Positions 1 to 6,943 of a DNA stretch of 10,318 nucleotides are shown in pieces. Source of the stretch: Balneolales bacterium (lineage in GTDB: Bacteria > Bacteroidota > Rhodothermia > Balneolales > Natronogracilivirgulaceae); contig SKIC01000304.1 of NCBI GenBank assembly GCA_007116685.1, positions 1 to 10,318 on the forward strand, written 5' to 3'. The notes under the pieces are model-generated. The model worked only from the letters and a program-made list of their open reading frames with translations, was not told where the DNA came from and ran no database searches. How positions within the stretch are numbered: the stretch's first letter is position 1; the number at the start of each line of letters is the position of its first letter. Position numbers and translations under genes: made by a program.

Positions 1-331
1 CGTAAATTATGGCACTATCTTGATCTGTTTTTAGTGTTTGTTCTTGCCTGCCTTCTGAACCCATCAAAATAAAAGTCCAGGGAACAGGTGGTTCGCCTAC
101 TTGTTTCAGTGCTTTTTGAATAGAATCAAAAATTAGCTTGTCAGCCACTTCTGTTATCATCTTGCATGCCCCTGATGCCAAGCCACCGGAATCCAAATGC
201 GCCCGGACTGATTTTGCGAGACTTTGCTGAAGGCTTTCAGGTGAGAAATCAAAAGAAGAAATAGACATCAAATGCTCATTATGAGCAATTTGCCCTGATC
301 GAATCTTCTTTATCTCAGCTAATGTTTTCAT
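1..331 (-). CDS. DUF294-type nucleotidyltransferase, N-terminal part (runs off left edge)
   Basis: The reverse strand reads open from an ATG at 331-329 to the window edge, giving 110 residues with no stop. An in-frame TAA lies a few codons upstream of this ATG, so the protein starts at 331 or later (a second Met is residue 22). Residues 91-95 read GSEGR, followed by EQT (97-99) and TDQDSAIIY (102-110). This is the signature of the DUF294 putative nucleotidyltransferase family, related to the GlnD uridylyltransferase fold; Asp103 and Asp105 are the likely metal-binding pair. In that family the catalytic domain usually follows cyclic-nucleotide-binding and CBS domains and is followed by a DUF294 C-terminal domain. 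Here only about 80 helical residues precede the motif, so no CBS or cNMP domain is present. Substrate unknown; a signalling or protein-modifying role is family-based inference. It is divergent from the nuo operon and probably unrelated to it. Confidence 0.75.
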   Translation of the reverse strand, partial: MKTLAEIKKIRSGQIAHNEHLMSISSFDFSPESLQQSLAKSVRAHLDSGGLASGACKMITEVADKLIFDSIQKALKQVGEPPVPWTFILMGSEGRQEQTLKTDQDSAIIY

Positions 332-493
332 TACAAAATGTTACTAATTAAAAACTTGGCTCGCCAAATAAATGATATCTAAAATGACTGCGAATTTTCC
401 ACTAGAACTCCATGATCTCAAAAAAAAACGAATAACAGGATATTAGATTAAATCTAAATAATCTTTGCCTACCCATCGGGTATTAGTCAATAA

Positions 494-520
494 TCATTGT
501 ATTTTATTGATATACAATGA
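494..520. repeat. Perfect 9-bp inverted repeat, possible operator
   Basis: TCATTGTAT (494-502) and ATACAATGA (512-520) are exact reverse complements separated by nine bases. The repeat lies about 70 bases upstream of the predicted -35 box for nuoA, outside the expected transcript. A binding site for a dimeric regulator is therefore more plausible than an RNA hairpin. It does not match the FNR or CRP consensus. No T-run follows that would suggest a terminator. The function is not known. Confidence 0.4.
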
Positions 521-589
521 AATTGATAGGTTGAATTTTAAAGAATTTGCGAAAGCATTCAGAATGCGCAATTTAAGGGGTTATTTGGA

Positions 590-618
590 TTGACATTCGC
601 AAATAACAGAGGTAATTT
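590..618 (+). promoter_or_regulatory. Predicted nuoA-H operon promoter
   Basis: TTGACA at 590-595 is a perfect sigma70-type -35 box. It is followed after exactly 17 bases by TAATTT at 613-618, a fair -10 box that also fits the TAnnTT core of Bacteroidota promoters. Transcription would begin near 625, giving a leader of about 25 bases before nuoA. This is the only good promoter seen upstream of the operon, and the tight spacing of the eight genes downstream argues that it drives all of them. It is a sequence prediction only. Confidence 0.5.
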
Positions 619-649
619 CCCGCCTGTTTAAATTCAAAACGGCACATTA

Positions 650-1042
650 ATGATTGAAGCATATATTCCAATACTTGTACTACTTGCTCTTGCTCTTGTT
701 TTAGCAGTTGTACTTAACTTATTATCACGATTTGTAGGGCCATATCGCCCTAATGCCCCAAAATTGCGTCCATACGAAAGTGGTATGGATCCTGTGGGAG
801 AGGCCAAAGATCGTTACTCCGTAAGCTTTTACATTGTGGCAATGGAGTTCATTGTTTTTGATCTTGAGGTAATTTTCATCTACCCATGGGCTGTTAGATA
901 TCAAGAACTCGGAATTGAAACGTTTTGGGCGATGATGATATTTATAGTAGTGCTGTTTTTGGGTCTTGTGTACACTCTCAAGAAAGGTACCTTAGACTGG
1001 AACGCAGACGAAAACAAACTTGCAACTCCTAGCAATACATAA
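650..1042 (+). CDS. nuoA: NADH-quinone oxidoreductase subunit A
   Basis: Small membrane subunit of complex I (ND3/Nqo7 homologue), located at the junction of the peripheral and membrane arms next to NuoH. At 130 residues it is normal for the family. Three hydrophobic helices are visible, at about residues 5-27, 60-82 and 93-110. The conserved loop reads YESGMDPVGEAKDR (42-55); the second helix contains FDLE (70-73), with the acidic residues Asp71 and Glu73 conserved in the family. Residue 44 is Ser where mitochondrial ND3 has its redox-sensitive Cys; Ser is also found in bacteria such as E. coli. The ATG has no Shine-Dalgarno sequence in front of it, only an A-rich leader. First gene of the operon, 8 bases before nuoB. 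Identification is secure. Confidence 0.97.
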   Translation: MIEAYIPILVLLALALVLAVVLNLLSRFVGPYRPNAPKLRPYESGMDPVGEAKDRYSVSFYIVAMEFIVFDLEVIFIYPWAVRYQELGIETFWAMMIFIVVLFLGLVYTLKKGTLDWNADENKLATPSNT

Positions 1043-1050
1043 ATTCAACT

Positions 1051-1533
1051 ATGGGAATTGAAACCGCAATGGGTGAAGGTTACTTCACCACGAAACTTGA
1101 CCAACTTGTTAATTGGAGCCGTGCCAATGCAATGTGGCCCATGCCTATGGGTTTAGCATGCTGTGCTATCGAAATGATGGCTTTTGCCGGTCCTAAATAT
1201 GACGCTGCCCGTTTTGGATCTGAAGTAATGAGATTCTCACCACGCCAAAGCGACGTAATGATTGTAGCCGGCTGGTGTACTTACAAAATGTCTCACGCTA
1301 TCAGACGAATCTGGGATCAAATGCCCGACCCAAAATGGTGTATCGCTATGGGGGCTTGTGCTTCTACCGGCGGTATGCACCGATGCTACGGAGTAGTACA
1401 GGGAGTTGATAACTTCTTACCTGTTGATGTATACATTTCGGGTTGCCCTCCCCGTCCTGAATCCCTTCTGAACGCACTGATTCAAATTCAGGAAAAAGTT
1501 AAAACTGAGCACTCTGTACTTTTAGATACATAA
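1051..1533 (+). CDS. nuoB: NADH-quinone oxidoreductase subunit B (N2 cluster subunit)
   Basis: Peripheral subunit (PSST/Nqo6 homologue) that carries the terminal [4Fe-4S] cluster N2 and donates electrons to quinone. It is 160 residues long. The four N2 ligands are visible: the adjacent pair Cys37-Cys38 in GLACCAIEMM, Cys103 in MGACAS, and Cys132 in SGCPPRPE. Their spacings (66 and 29) equal those I recall for Thermus Nqo6. Three further cysteines, Cys76 in AGWCTYKM, Cys97 in PKWCIAMG and Cys112 in MHRCYGVV, occupy positions that are usually not cysteine. The product works with NuoC and NuoD in the quinone-reducing module, and its gene lies between nuoA and nuoC (gaps of 8 and 2 bases). The start codon is not preceded by a Shine-Dalgarno sequence. 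Confidence 0.97.
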   Translation: MGIETAMGEGYFTTKLDQLVNWSRANAMWPMPMGLACCAIEMMAFAGPKYDAARFGSEVMRFSPRQSDVMIVAGWCTYKMSHAIRRIWDQMPDPKWCIAMGACASTGGMHRCYGVVQGVDNFLPVDVYISGCPPRPESLLNALIQIQEKVKTEHSVLLDT

Positions 1534-1535
1534 TC

Positions 1536-2045
1536 ATGTCGAATTCAGCGGAAAAGAGCCAGACAATAATTGCCGAAATAAAAAAAGCACACGGAGACAC
1601 GATTTCCGATATTGGTGAGAATTATGGCTATCCTATGGTCACTATTAAAAAAGAATACATTCATTCTTTTTGCTCCTGGCTTAAAAATGAGGCTCACTTC
1701 AGCTTTCTCGTAGATGTTTTCGGAACAGACCGTTTCACATCCGAAGATAGATTTGAAGTAATCTACAATATCTTCTCTCTAAGAACTCAGACACGAATTT
1801 TTGTCAAGACTTTCTGTTCAGAAGAAGACCCAACAGTGGATTCTGTTTCAGATATTTGGACTTCTGCCAATTGGAATGAGCGTGAAGTTTTTGATATGTA
1901 CGGCATACGCTTCAACAATCATCCTGATTTACGTCGTATTTATATGCCGGAGGATTTCGAATACTATCCTCTTCGCAAGGAATTCCCACTTATAGGAATT
2001 CCAGGCTCTATAGATTTGCCCAACACCACACCAGATATTGACTAA
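1536..2045 (+). CDS. nuoC: NADH-quinone oxidoreductase subunit C
   Basis: Peripheral subunit (30-kDa/Nqo5 homologue) of the connecting module of complex I. It binds no cofactor and packs against NuoD. Its 169 residues form a stand-alone NuoC, not the NuoCD fusion seen in E. coli. The family core is clear: VDVFGTDRF near residues 59-67, NWNEREVFDMYGIRF (112-126), HPDLRR (129-134) and PLRKEFP (145-151). The first 40 or so residues are poorly conserved, as is usual. The ATG follows the nuoB stop by two bases, so translation is probably coupled. An open frame of 64 codons inside this gene (1801-1995) is an out-of-frame shadow. Confidence 0.96.
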   Translation: MSNSAEKSQTIIAEIKKAHGDTISDIGENYGYPMVTIKKEYIHSFCSWLKNEAHFSFLVDVFGTDRFTSEDRFEVIYNIFSLRTQTRIFVKTFCSEEDPTVDSVSDIWTSANWNEREVFDMYGIRFNNHPDLRRIYMPEDFEYYPLRKEFPLIGIPGSIDLPNTTPDID

Positions 2046-2050
2046 TTAAT

Positions 2051-3340
2051 ATGCAAGTCAAAGATATCAATGATAAAGTAAGTCCGGTCTTTTTTGAAAA
2101 GCACCAAAGGGCTATTTACAAAGCGCTTGAAGACAAGCACACCACCATCGAAGTTGATACGGATGACCCCTTGTCAACCCGCATGATTCTAAACATGGGT
2201 CCTCAGCACCCTGCTACACACGGAGTACTTCGTGTGATTATGGAACTCAACGGGGAAAAAATTACGAAGTGTAAACTTGATGTTGGTTACTTACACCGTG
2301 GTGTAGAGAAAATTGCTGAGAATAAAACTTATCAAGAGTTCATGCCTTACACAGACCGCATGGACTACCTGGCGCCCTACAGTAATAATGTGGCTCTCTG
2401 TACTGCTGTAGAAAAGATCGCAGACATTCCTGTACCTTTGCGTGCTCAGTATATAAGAATGATTTGCTGTGAACTTGCACGTATTTCTGCTCACCTATTG
2501 TGGTTAGGTACAATGGTAATGGATGCTGGCGCTATTTCCTTCTTCATCTGGACTTTCCGTGAAAGAGAGCGTATTTACGATATTTTTGACGAAGTTGCAG
2601 GACATCGTTTCACAGTATCTCATTCTCGCATCGGAGGTGTTACCAATGATTTAACTCCTGAATCTATTCAAAAAATCAAAAAATTCATTGACGATTTTGA
2701 AAAAGAATTAGTTGACTGGCACAAGCTGTTAGACAAGAACCGGATTTTCATTGATCGTAACCAAGGTGTAGGTACCATCAATCACAAAAATGGAATTGAT
2801 ATCGGATTAACCGGGCCGACACTTCGAGCTACAGGAATTGCATACGACTTGAGAAAAGTAGAACCCTACTTGCAGTATGACAAAGTAGATTTTATGGTTC
2901 CTACTCGTACCGAAGGCGACAACCTAGCCCGTTATCACGTTCGTATGGAAGAAATGTCAGAATCGCTTAGCATTATCAGGCAATGTTTCGAGCAAATGCC
3001 TACGGGACCTATCCGTACAGACGATGCGAAAAAAGCTTACCCATCTAAGGATGAAGTTTATTACTCCATGGAAGGATTGATTCACGATTTTATGATGACC
3101 GATACCGGTGTATGTCCACCAGAAGGTGCAGAATCCTATCACGCCGTTGAGGCTCCAAAAGGTGAATTAGGCTATTATATCCAAAGTGATGGTACCGGTC
3201 ACCCATGGCGCTTAAAAATCACCTCTCCTTCTTTCAAAAACCTTCAAGGTCTAGAAATTATCATGGATGGAGAGATGGTAGCTGACACAGTTGTAATTAT
3301 TGGTGGCGTTGACCCAGTAATGGGAGAAGCAGACAAATAA
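2051..3340 (+). CDS. nuoD: NADH-quinone oxidoreductase subunit D (quinone-site subunit)
   Basis: Peripheral 49-kDa subunit (Nqo4 homologue), which with NuoB forms the quinone-binding cavity. It is 429 residues long. The N-terminal signature NMGPQHPATHGVLR starts at residue 48; His57, and Tyr106 in YTDRMDYLAP, are 49 residues apart, the same spacing as the quinone headgroup His/Tyr pair I recall from Thermus Nqo4 (His38/Tyr87). Further family blocks are GYLHRGVEK (79-87), RIGGVTNDL, TGPTLRATGIAYDLRK and the C-terminal DPVMGEADK. The first 40 residues are an extension before the conserved core; the ATG at 2051 is the only suitable start after the nuoC stop (gap of 5 bases). The relation to the large subunit of [NiFe] hydrogenases is known, but the Ni-binding cysteines are absent. 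Confidence 0.97.
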   Translation: MQVKDINDKVSPVFFEKHQRAIYKALEDKHTTIEVDTDDPLSTRMILNMGPQHPATHGVLRVIMELNGEKITKCKLDVGYLHRGVEKIAENKTYQEFMPYTDRMDYLAPYSNNVALCTAVEKIADIPVPLRAQYIRMICCELARISAHLLWLGTMVMDAGAISFFIWTFRERERIYDIFDEVAGHRFTVSHSRIGGVTNDLTPESIQKIKKFIDDFEKELVDWHKLLDKNRIFIDRNQGVGTINHKNGIDIGLTGPTLRATGIAYDLRKVEPYLQYDKVDFMVPTRTEGDNLARYHVRMEEMSESLSIIRQCFEQMPTGPIRTDDAKKAYPSKDEVYYSMEGLIHDFMMTDTGVCPPEGAESYHAVEAPKGELGYYIQSDGTGHPWRLKITSPSFKNLQGLEIIMDGEMVADTVVIIGGVDPVMGEADK

Positions 3341-3344
3341 AATT

Positions 3345-3884
3345 ATGAGTAAAGAATACACATTCGATAAAGACGACCTCAAAAAAATTGAGGAAATCAA
3401 ATCCAGATATCCCGAAGTAACTCCGGCTGTTATGCCTGTATTGTGGTTAGCTCAGGATAAGTTTGGTCATGTTGAACCTGCAGTGCAAAAACTTGTGGCG
3501 GATACACTGGGATTACCTCAGGCTCACGTTCAAGGAGTAGCGTCTTTCTACACACAGTACTACAAAAAAGAAAAAGGTAAGTTTGTTCTTGATGTTTGTA
3601 CATCATTTAGTTGCCAAATTTGCGGTGGATACGAAATCCTTGATCATCTGGAAAACAAACTCGGTATCAAAGCCGGTGAAACTACAGAAGATGGAATGTT
3701 TTCAATTCAATCTGTAGAATGCTTAGGCGCATGTGGTTATGCACCAATGCTTCAGGTTACCAATGATAAATATGTGAATAATCTTACCACTGAGAAGGTG
3801 GATTCTTTAATTGAGAATCTCAAACAAGGTAAAATGCCTGAGTTTGAGTCTATTCCAATGCCACAGCACGAAACGGAGTCCTGA
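3345..3884 (+). CDS. nuoE: NADH-quinone oxidoreductase subunit E (N1a cluster subunit)
   Basis: 24-kDa subunit (Nqo2 homologue) with a thioredoxin-like domain that holds the off-pathway [2Fe-2S] cluster N1a next to the FMN of NuoF. It is 179 residues long. The N-terminal helical part contains MPVLWLAQDKFGHV (30-43) and VASFYTQYY (65-73). The cluster ligands are Cys85 and Cys90 in DVCTSFSCQICGG, and Cys126 and Cys130 in ECLGACGYAP. Cys93 is an additional cysteine outside the ligand pattern. Homologous subunits occur in NAD-linked hydrogenases and formate dehydrogenases, but the complete nuoA-H context fixes this one as complex I. The ATG follows the nuoD stop by 4 bases; the next gene follows by 3. 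Confidence 0.96.
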   Translation: MSKEYTFDKDDLKKIEEIKSRYPEVTPAVMPVLWLAQDKFGHVEPAVQKLVADTLGLPQAHVQGVASFYTQYYKKEKGKFVLDVCTSFSCQICGGYEILDHLENKLGIKAGETTEDGMFSIQSVECLGACGYAPMLQVTNDKYVNNLTTEKVDSLIENLKQGKMPEFESIPMPQHETES

Positions 3885-3887
3885 TTT

Positions 3888-5177
3888 ATGAATATCGATT
3901 GGAAAAACTATAAACCAATACTTATTCCTGCTATTAAGGATCTGCACAAAATTGATGTGTATGAGAAAAACGGCGGATACAAAGCCCTTAAAAAGGTTTT
4001 GAGCGGTAAATCAAAAATGACTCCTGAAGAAGTTGTCAACGAAGTAAAAGATGCAAATATCAGAGGACGTGGCGGTGCCGGATTTAATGCCGGACTAAAA
4101 TGGTCTTTCATGCCTAAGCCTGATGGCGGTCCTCGTTATTTAGCTTGTAATGGTGATGAATCGGAGCCGGGTACTTTCAAAGACAGAAAGATATTCGAGT
4201 ATAATCCGCACAGCTTTATTGAAGGTGCCATCATTGCTGCTTATGCCATGCAAATTCAGACCATCTATGTCTACATCCGTGGCGAGTACCGTGATTTCAT
4301 TGATATGATGGATGTGGCAATTTCTGATGCATACAAAAAAGGCTACCTCGGCAAGGATATTCTCAAATCCGGATTCAGCGTGGATATGTACACCCATATG
4401 GGGGCTGGTGCTTACATCTGCGGAGAAGAATCTTCTTTGATGAACTCCCTTGAGGGAAAGCGTGGTTATCCTCGTGTCAAGCCTCCATTCCCTGCCCAAA
4501 AAGGCTTATGGGGACGTCCTACCACCATCAACAATATCGAAACTTTAGCAAATGTACCTTTAGTCATTAACAATGGTGCTAAATGGTTCAAAGGTATTGG
4601 AGCAGAAACTCATCCAGGTCCCGTGCTTTACGGAATTTCCGGTCATGTAAATCGTCCAGGAGTTTATGAATATCCAACAGGAATGCTTCTCACAGATTTG
4701 ATAAATGAAGTAGCTGGCGGAGTTCCTGGCGGTAAAAAAGTAAAAGCCGTTGTACCGGGCGGATCCTCGACACCACCATTACGTGGTGATAGTCTCGACG
4801 GAGTTCGCATGGATGCAGATTCTCTACGCGAAGCAGGTTCTATGATGGGAACTGCCGGAATTTGCGTTGTTGATGAAACCGTAGATATGGTTGATTTCAC
4901 CTGGAGAATTTCCGGATTCTATCATCATGAATCTTGCGGACAGTGTACACCCTGCCGTGATGGTACAGGCTGGTTAGAAAAAACTCTGGACAAAATTCGT
5001 CGTGGCGATGGTGAAATGCGCGACATAGACCTTCTTTATGAAATTTGTACTAAAATGGAAGGTCGCACTATTTGTGCTTTAGCTGATGCGGCGGCTTGGC
5101 CTGTAAGATATGCACTCGACCGTTTCCGTGAGGATTTTGAAGCACGTTGTAAGAAAACCGTTTACGCTCTTGCCTAA
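3888..5177 (+). CDS. nuoF: NADH-quinone oxidoreductase subunit F (NADH/FMN subunit)
   Basis: 51-kDa flavoprotein (Nqo1 homologue), the NADH dehydrogenase entry point of complex I. It oxidises NADH on a bound FMN and passes electrons to cluster N3. It is 429 residues, normal length. The FMN/NADH motif RGRGGAGF is at 59-66, followed by LKW (70-72). A second glycine-rich nucleotide-binding block, GAGAYICGEE, is at 172-181. The SLBB-type domain lies around 245-330. The N3 [4Fe-4S] ligands are Cys350, Cys353 and Cys356 in SCGQCTPCRDG, with Cys396 in RTICALAD. No key residue is missing. It is preceded by nuoE (3-base gap) and followed by nuoG (14-base gap). Open frames on the opposite strand within it are shadows. 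Confidence 0.97.
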   Translation: MNIDWKNYKPILIPAIKDLHKIDVYEKNGGYKALKKVLSGKSKMTPEEVVNEVKDANIRGRGGAGFNAGLKWSFMPKPDGGPRYLACNGDESEPGTFKDRKIFEYNPHSFIEGAIIAAYAMQIQTIYVYIRGEYRDFIDMMDVAISDAYKKGYLGKDILKSGFSVDMYTHMGAGAYICGEESSLMNSLEGKRGYPRVKPPFPAQKGLWGRPTTINNIETLANVPLVINNGAKWFKGIGAETHPGPVLYGISGHVNRPGVYEYPTGMLLTDLINEVAGGVPGGKKVKAVVPGGSSTPPLRGDSLDGVRMDADSLREAGSMMGTAGICVVDETVDMVDFTWRISGFYHHESCGQCTPCRDGTGWLEKTLDKIRRGDGEMRDIDLLYEICTKMEGRTICALADAAAWPVRYALDRFREDFEARCKKTVYALA

Positions 5178-5191
5178 TTACATAATAAGTT

Positions 5192-6931
5192 ATGGCTGAA
5201 ATTATAATTGACGACAAGAAATTTGAATTTGAAGAAGTAGGCAAAGTACTACAGTTTATTCTGGACAATGGAATGGACTTGCCTTTTTTCTGTTATCACC
5301 CTTCCCTATCCATACCGGCCAATTGCCGCCAGTGTTTTATAGAAGCCGGGCAAATGGTAAAAGACCGTGAAAGCGGTGAGTATGAATTAGATGAAGATGG
5401 AAATCCTGTAATTCGTTGGTTTCCTAAACTGATGACAGCATGTAGTCTTGATATGGCTGACGGCATGGTGATTAAAACCCATGTCACTTCCGAGAAAGTA
5501 AAAGTTGCTCAGGCTGATACTTTAGAACTCATTCTGATTAATCACCCTCTTGATTGCCCTATTTGTGATCAGGCAGGCGAATGTCCTCTGCAAATTCAGA
5601 CCTACAAATACGGTCCTGAAGGAAGCCGCTTCGAACACAAGAAAGTTCATAAGCCAAAAAGAATTCAACTCGGCCCAAGAGTAATTCTTGATGCTGAAAG
5701 ATGTATTAACTGTACTCGTTGTGTACGATTTACCGATGAAGTAAGTAAAACACATCAGTTAAGCATCGTTTCTCGTGGAGATAAAAATTATCCAATTACC
5801 GCTGAAGGTCAGGTTTTCGATGATCCGTATTCATTAAACACTGTTGATATCTGCCCGGTAGGTGCTCTCACCTCTGCTGATTTCCGTTTCAAAGCCAGAG
5901 TTTGGGAAATGAACCAAACCCCATCGATTGATGTAACAAACGGCAAAGGCGTAAATATTGATTTGTGGACACGTGATAATCTCGTAATGCGCATCACTCC
6001 TCGTTTTAACAAAGAGGTTAACGATCATTGGATGCCTGATATTGGTCGTGAAGCTTACAGATTATTCAATGAGAACAGAGTCTCTAAGCCAATTATAAAA
6101 TTGGACGGTGATCAGGTTCGTTCATCTTGGAATAATGCCTTTATGACCGTTTCTGAAAAAATTTCATCTGTTAAATCGGATGAGATTTTATTAATTGGAA
6201 GTCCTTACGCTTCGCTTGAAGATAATTACGCTTTCCAGAATTGGTTCAACAGACTAGGTGTTAGTGATGTATACTTCACTCCTCACATCGAAAAAGGATA
6301 TGGCGACGATCTTCTCTTAGTTGATGATCATGCACCAAATACCAACGGTTGCAAAGCATTGGGATTTAAAGAAGTTGATGCTAAGAAAATGGCAAAATTA
6401 CTTTCTGATGAATCTTACAAAGCCGTATTTATTCTGGGTGATGACCTTCTTTCCAGAGTTGATATTGATGATAGTGCTTTAGAATCCAAGTACTTGGTTT
6501 CTTTTGCTACCAATCACACTGAAACTACCAAGAAATCTGATTTAGTTATTCCAATAACATCCAGTGCAGAACATATCGGTAGTTATATCAATGTAGATGA
6601 AAGAATTCAGAGAACTATCCCGGCGAAAGAAACCATGTATACCAATCGTAAGTTAGACCTCGAAATGTCTATGGGACGATTGGATCATTTCGGAACCAAA
6701 TTCGACAACTGGGTAAGCGATAAAAACCGTGTTGATTGTATTCCGGCTTGGGAAGTTTTGGTTAGAATCGGTAATGAAATGAATCTGGAATTCAACTTCG
6801 CAAGTCCGCAGGACGTTCTCGAAGACATCACTGATAAAATACCTGCTCTCGAAAATGTTTCTTATGACAGAATGGACAAGGAAAATGGGATAGCACTAAA
6901 ATTAAGTGCTCCAAAATCTGTAACTACTTAA
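5192..6931 (+). CDS. nuoG: NADH-quinone oxidoreductase subunit G (75-kDa), compact form without N7
   Basis: Large iron-sulfur subunit (Nqo3 homologue) that carries electrons from NuoF towards NuoI. The N-terminal ferredoxin-like domain binds [2Fe-2S] N1b with Cys34, Cys45, Cys48 and Cys84. N5 is bound by His118, Cys122, Cys125 and Cys131 (HPLDCPICDQAGEC). N4 is bound by Cys171, Cys174 and Cys177, with Cys221 in DICPVGAL. The 35-residue gap between Cys48 and Cys84 resembles Thermus Nqo3 more than E. coli. The positions where N7 ligands would fall read Asp247, Asn250, Val254 and Pro282, so N7 is absent. The remaining C-terminal part (about 285-579) is a shortened, degenerate molybdopterin-oxidoreductase-like domain; family members run to roughly 700-900 residues. 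The final block around 495-545 (SDLVIP, GSYINVDERIQ) is typical of the family. The gap to nuoH is 12 bases. Confidence 0.95.
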   Translation: MAEIIIDDKKFEFEEVGKVLQFILDNGMDLPFFCYHPSLSIPANCRQCFIEAGQMVKDRESGEYELDEDGNPVIRWFPKLMTACSLDMADGMVIKTHVTSEKVKVAQADTLELILINHPLDCPICDQAGECPLQIQTYKYGPEGSRFEHKKVHKPKRIQLGPRVILDAERCINCTRCVRFTDEVSKTHQLSIVSRGDKNYPITAEGQVFDDPYSLNTVDICPVGALTSADFRFKARVWEMNQTPSIDVTNGKGVNIDLWTRDNLVMRITPRFNKEVNDHWMPDIGREAYRLFNENRVSKPIIKLDGDQVRSSWNNAFMTVSEKISSVKSDEILLIGSPYASLEDNYAFQNWFNRLGVSDVYFTPHIEKGYGDDLLLVDDHAPNTNGCKALGFKEVDAKKMAKLLSDESYKAVFILGDDLLSRVDIDDSALESKYLVSFATNHTETTKKSDLVIPITSSAEHIGSYINVDERIQRTIPAKETMYTNRKLDLEMSMGRLDHFGTKFDNWVSDKNRVDCIPAWEVLVRIGNEMNLEFNFASPQDVLEDITDKIPALENVSYDRMDKENGIALKLSAPKSVTT

Positions 6932-6943
6932 AAAGAAGACTAC

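Larger units (their letters stand above)
332..649. other. Divergent intergenic region, AT-rich, with several inverted repeats
   Basis: These 318 bases separate the minus-strand nucleotidyltransferase gene from nuoA and must hold the promoters for both. I see no convincing small gene or RNA gene. The region contains a poly-A run (421-428) and five short inverted repeats: 356-367, 443-457, 470-482, 494-520 and 555-567. The 494-520 repeat has the longest arms. In such AT-rich DNA the shorter ones are expected by chance, so only the longest is listed separately. Confidence 0.7.

Noticed and set aside
555..567. GCATTC-A-GAATGC as a hairpin attenuator in the nuo leader
   Set aside because: It lies upstream of the predicted transcription start near 625, so it would not be in the mRNA, and no T-run follows it.
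332..649. A mobile element end, attachment site or small RNA gene in the intergenic region
   Set aside because: No target-site duplication, tRNA-like structure, CRISPR repeat or transposase fragment can be seen. The repeats do not form paired ends around a gene.
4140..4499. Antisense open frame of 119 codons inside nuoF
   Set aside because: It lies wholly within a strongly conserved gene on the other strand, has no recognisable motif and no promoter or leader of its own. Treated as a shadow, as are the other antisense frames inside nuoD, nuoG, nuoH and the propeller gene.
3345..6931. Reading nuoE-F-G as the diaphorase part of an NAD-linked hydrogenase or formate dehydrogenase
   Set aside because: The three genes sit inside a contiguous nuoA-H operon, NuoD lacks Ni-binding cysteines, and no hydrogenase or formate dehydrogenase catalytic subunit is present.
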